Source: Heterohyrax brucei
Taxonomy: Eukaryota > Chordata > Mammalia > Hyracoidea > Procaviidae
Assembly: GCA_028571685.1 (NCBI GenBank)
Contig: CM053162.1
Coordinates: forward strand, 9,118,001-9,182,000
Direction of reading: 5' to 3'
DNA: 64,000 nt
Below are positions 62,301-64,000 of this stretch, one piece after another. Made by a program: the position numbers and the translations under genes. The notes below the pieces were generated by a model. The model was not told the origin of the DNA. It saw nothing but the letters and a program-made list of their open reading frames with translations, and did not search any database. Within the stretch, counting starts at the first letter, position 1. Each line of letters begins with the position of its first letter.

Positions 62301-64000
62301 TCATGATATGCTCACTGGATTATTTCTTTCACTACTATAGCTTCGATTGAGTTTGGAGCCTTCCCTAACTTAGTAGGATTCTGGGTGATGTGTCGTGTAT
62401 TGGCTTCTAAAATATAAAGTTAGTGGTTTCGTTCCTCTAAGCCAAGAGATTCAGTATTTCTTGTAGCTTTGGTTTTGTTTTTACAAAGTCTCTGAGTTTC
62501 TGTTTATCTACAAATGTCTTAACTTCATTTTTATATTTGAAGGATAGTTTTGCAGGATATATAATTCTTGGTTGGAAGTTCTTCTCCTTCAAGGCTTTGA
62601 ATGTGTCATGCCACTGTCTCCATGCCAACTTTGTTTCTGCTGAGAAATTTGACGAAAGCCTACAGGGTTTCCCTCTGAATGTTAGCTTTGCTTTGAGTCT
62701 TGTTGCCTTTAAGAGTCTCTGTTTAAGCTTGATTATAATATATCTTGGAGTCTTTCTTTTGAGATCTATATTGAGTGGCATTCAATATGTATCTCGAATA
62801 TCTACATTCTCTTCTTTCATAATTTCTGGGAAGTTTTCTGTCAGCAGCTCAGCAACAATACTCTGTGTTCTCAGGTGTCTTGCCCTGTTCAAGAACTCCA
62901 ACTGATCGCAGATTGTTCCTCTTAATGGAGTCCCACATACTTCTTAATGCTTCTTCATTTTTCTTGTTTCTTGTTTCTGATTTCTCCTCACAGATACTGG
63001 AGTCAGTAGCTCTGTCTTCCAAATCAGAAATTCTCTTTTCCGTTTGTTCTGTTCTGTCTTCTTGGCTTTGAAGTTTCTATGTCTTTGATTTTTTTCTTAT
63101 CTGTTGGATTTCAGAGTACTGGTGTTCCATCAGATCAAACAGCTTGCTTAATTTTTCATTTTGCTCTGCTGCATTTCATACAAGGTCTAGAAGGTCTCTC
63201 TGTATAAACCTTTCATATTCACCTTCTGGTAGCTTCAGAAAGGTCTCTTCAACTGGGAAGTTCTTTGGTTGTTTCTTTCAGGGGTCTTCTGAATCCATGG
63301 GTGATTTTGTCACTATGGTTTTCTCCAGTGTTTGTTGCTTTTTGTGCATCATGTGAGTCAATAGAAGCTGGGAGAAATGCTGTCAGAATGGACTGCAGTT
63401 GCTTCTCTAGGCCATCTTAAAATGAAAGGTAAAAGGTATCTGACCACTTCCACAGTCAGTCAGGTTTTCCAGTGCACAGGTCCCTCTTCCCAGTTGACAA
63501 AGTAAGCACCTCTGTATCCAACCCCAGATGTTATAAACTAGCTGAAAATACAGAAAGGCTACTCTCCTGCCCATCTCTGCTGTTGGGCCCCATCTGTAGT
63601 CCACACTGTATAGAAAATACTGCTTTTCAGCCTGAAAAGTGCTCTCCTCCAGGCAGGTGCTGCCTCCCAGCCCAAGAATTAGGTCCAGCTGAAGCTTCCG
63701 TATGGGTATATACATCTTCCAGTGGAACATGATGGTGTCCCACACAAGCTTGCCACCATCTTAGCACTAGCTACTGTATGGTGGAGGCAGAAAGAGAGGC
63801 CAAATGTGCTGAGATGCACAGAGTCCAAAGCCAGGCTCTCAAAATATGGCAATTTTGCTTGCCGATCCCACCAGGAGTGGGTCTGACATTAGCAGCTAGT
63901 CAAGTCCCAGCTCCACTCGCCAGCTAAGACAGAGAAAAAAAAAATTAAAATTGTGAGTTACTTTCAGTCCATGTAAGCCCACGCTCACCGAGAGTGAGGT

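Overview
The window looks like ordinary, repeat-dense nuclear DNA from an afrotherian mammal (elephant, hyrax, sirenian, aardvark or tenrec group; the sequence alone does not settle which). The diagnosis rests on about 28 tRNA-derived AfroSINE copies, on RTE LINEs that share a 3' end with those SINEs, and on decayed L1 LINEs, all set among older pan-mammalian repeats (MIR, Tigger, mariner, old L1). No intact protein-coding gene, host exon, structural RNA gene, CpG island or CRISPR array could be supported. Nearly every longer reading frame is a fragment of a LINE or DNA-transposon protein.

Layout. 1-3,595: 3' half of a + strand L1 (L1-A). 3,648-7,885: RTE 5' scrap, old L1 fragment, an ultra-short SINE stub, and a near-complete antisense RTE of about 3.1 kb. 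7,895-12,440: L1-type 3' UTR, mariner remnant, RTE and SINE scraps, ancient repeat. 12,443-16,485: L1-B, with three tandem 93-bp units in its 5' UTR and its reverse-transcriptase core deleted. 16,500-21,975: SINEs, MIRs and unassigned DNA. 21,980-24,185: Tigger1-like transposon. 24,190-29,390: RTE pieces, MIRs, nested SINEs. 29,394-36,058: full-length L1-C with target-site duplication (TSD). 36,661-39,147: L1-D, 5' half only. 39,150-46,910: mostly unassigned DNA with SINEs, including two SINE stubs of only 22 and 12 bp. 46,915-56,525: an old antisense L1 split by L1-E (47,583-55,873), which is itself interrupted by SINEs, an L1 3' end, an inverted L1 segment and a 419-bp solo LTR. 56,527-64,000: L1-G 3' UTR followed by L1-F, an antisense and least-decayed L1 whose 5' end runs off the window.

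How the parts relate. The elements form a layered insertion record. L1 supplies an ORF1 RNA-binding protein and an ORF2 endonuclease/reverse transcriptase; RTE supplies its own endonuclease/reverse transcriptase, and the AfroSINEs share its 3' end, so RTE is the likely SINE driver (inference). All copies seen here are broken. The observations most worth checking are the ultra-short SINE stubs with perfect or near-perfect TSDs, tandem promoter-like units in L1 5' UTRs, a constant spacer of about 445 bp between L1 ORF1 and ORF2, an RTE reduced to its two ends, and the CpG-rich solo LTR. I found no convincing undescribed host system.
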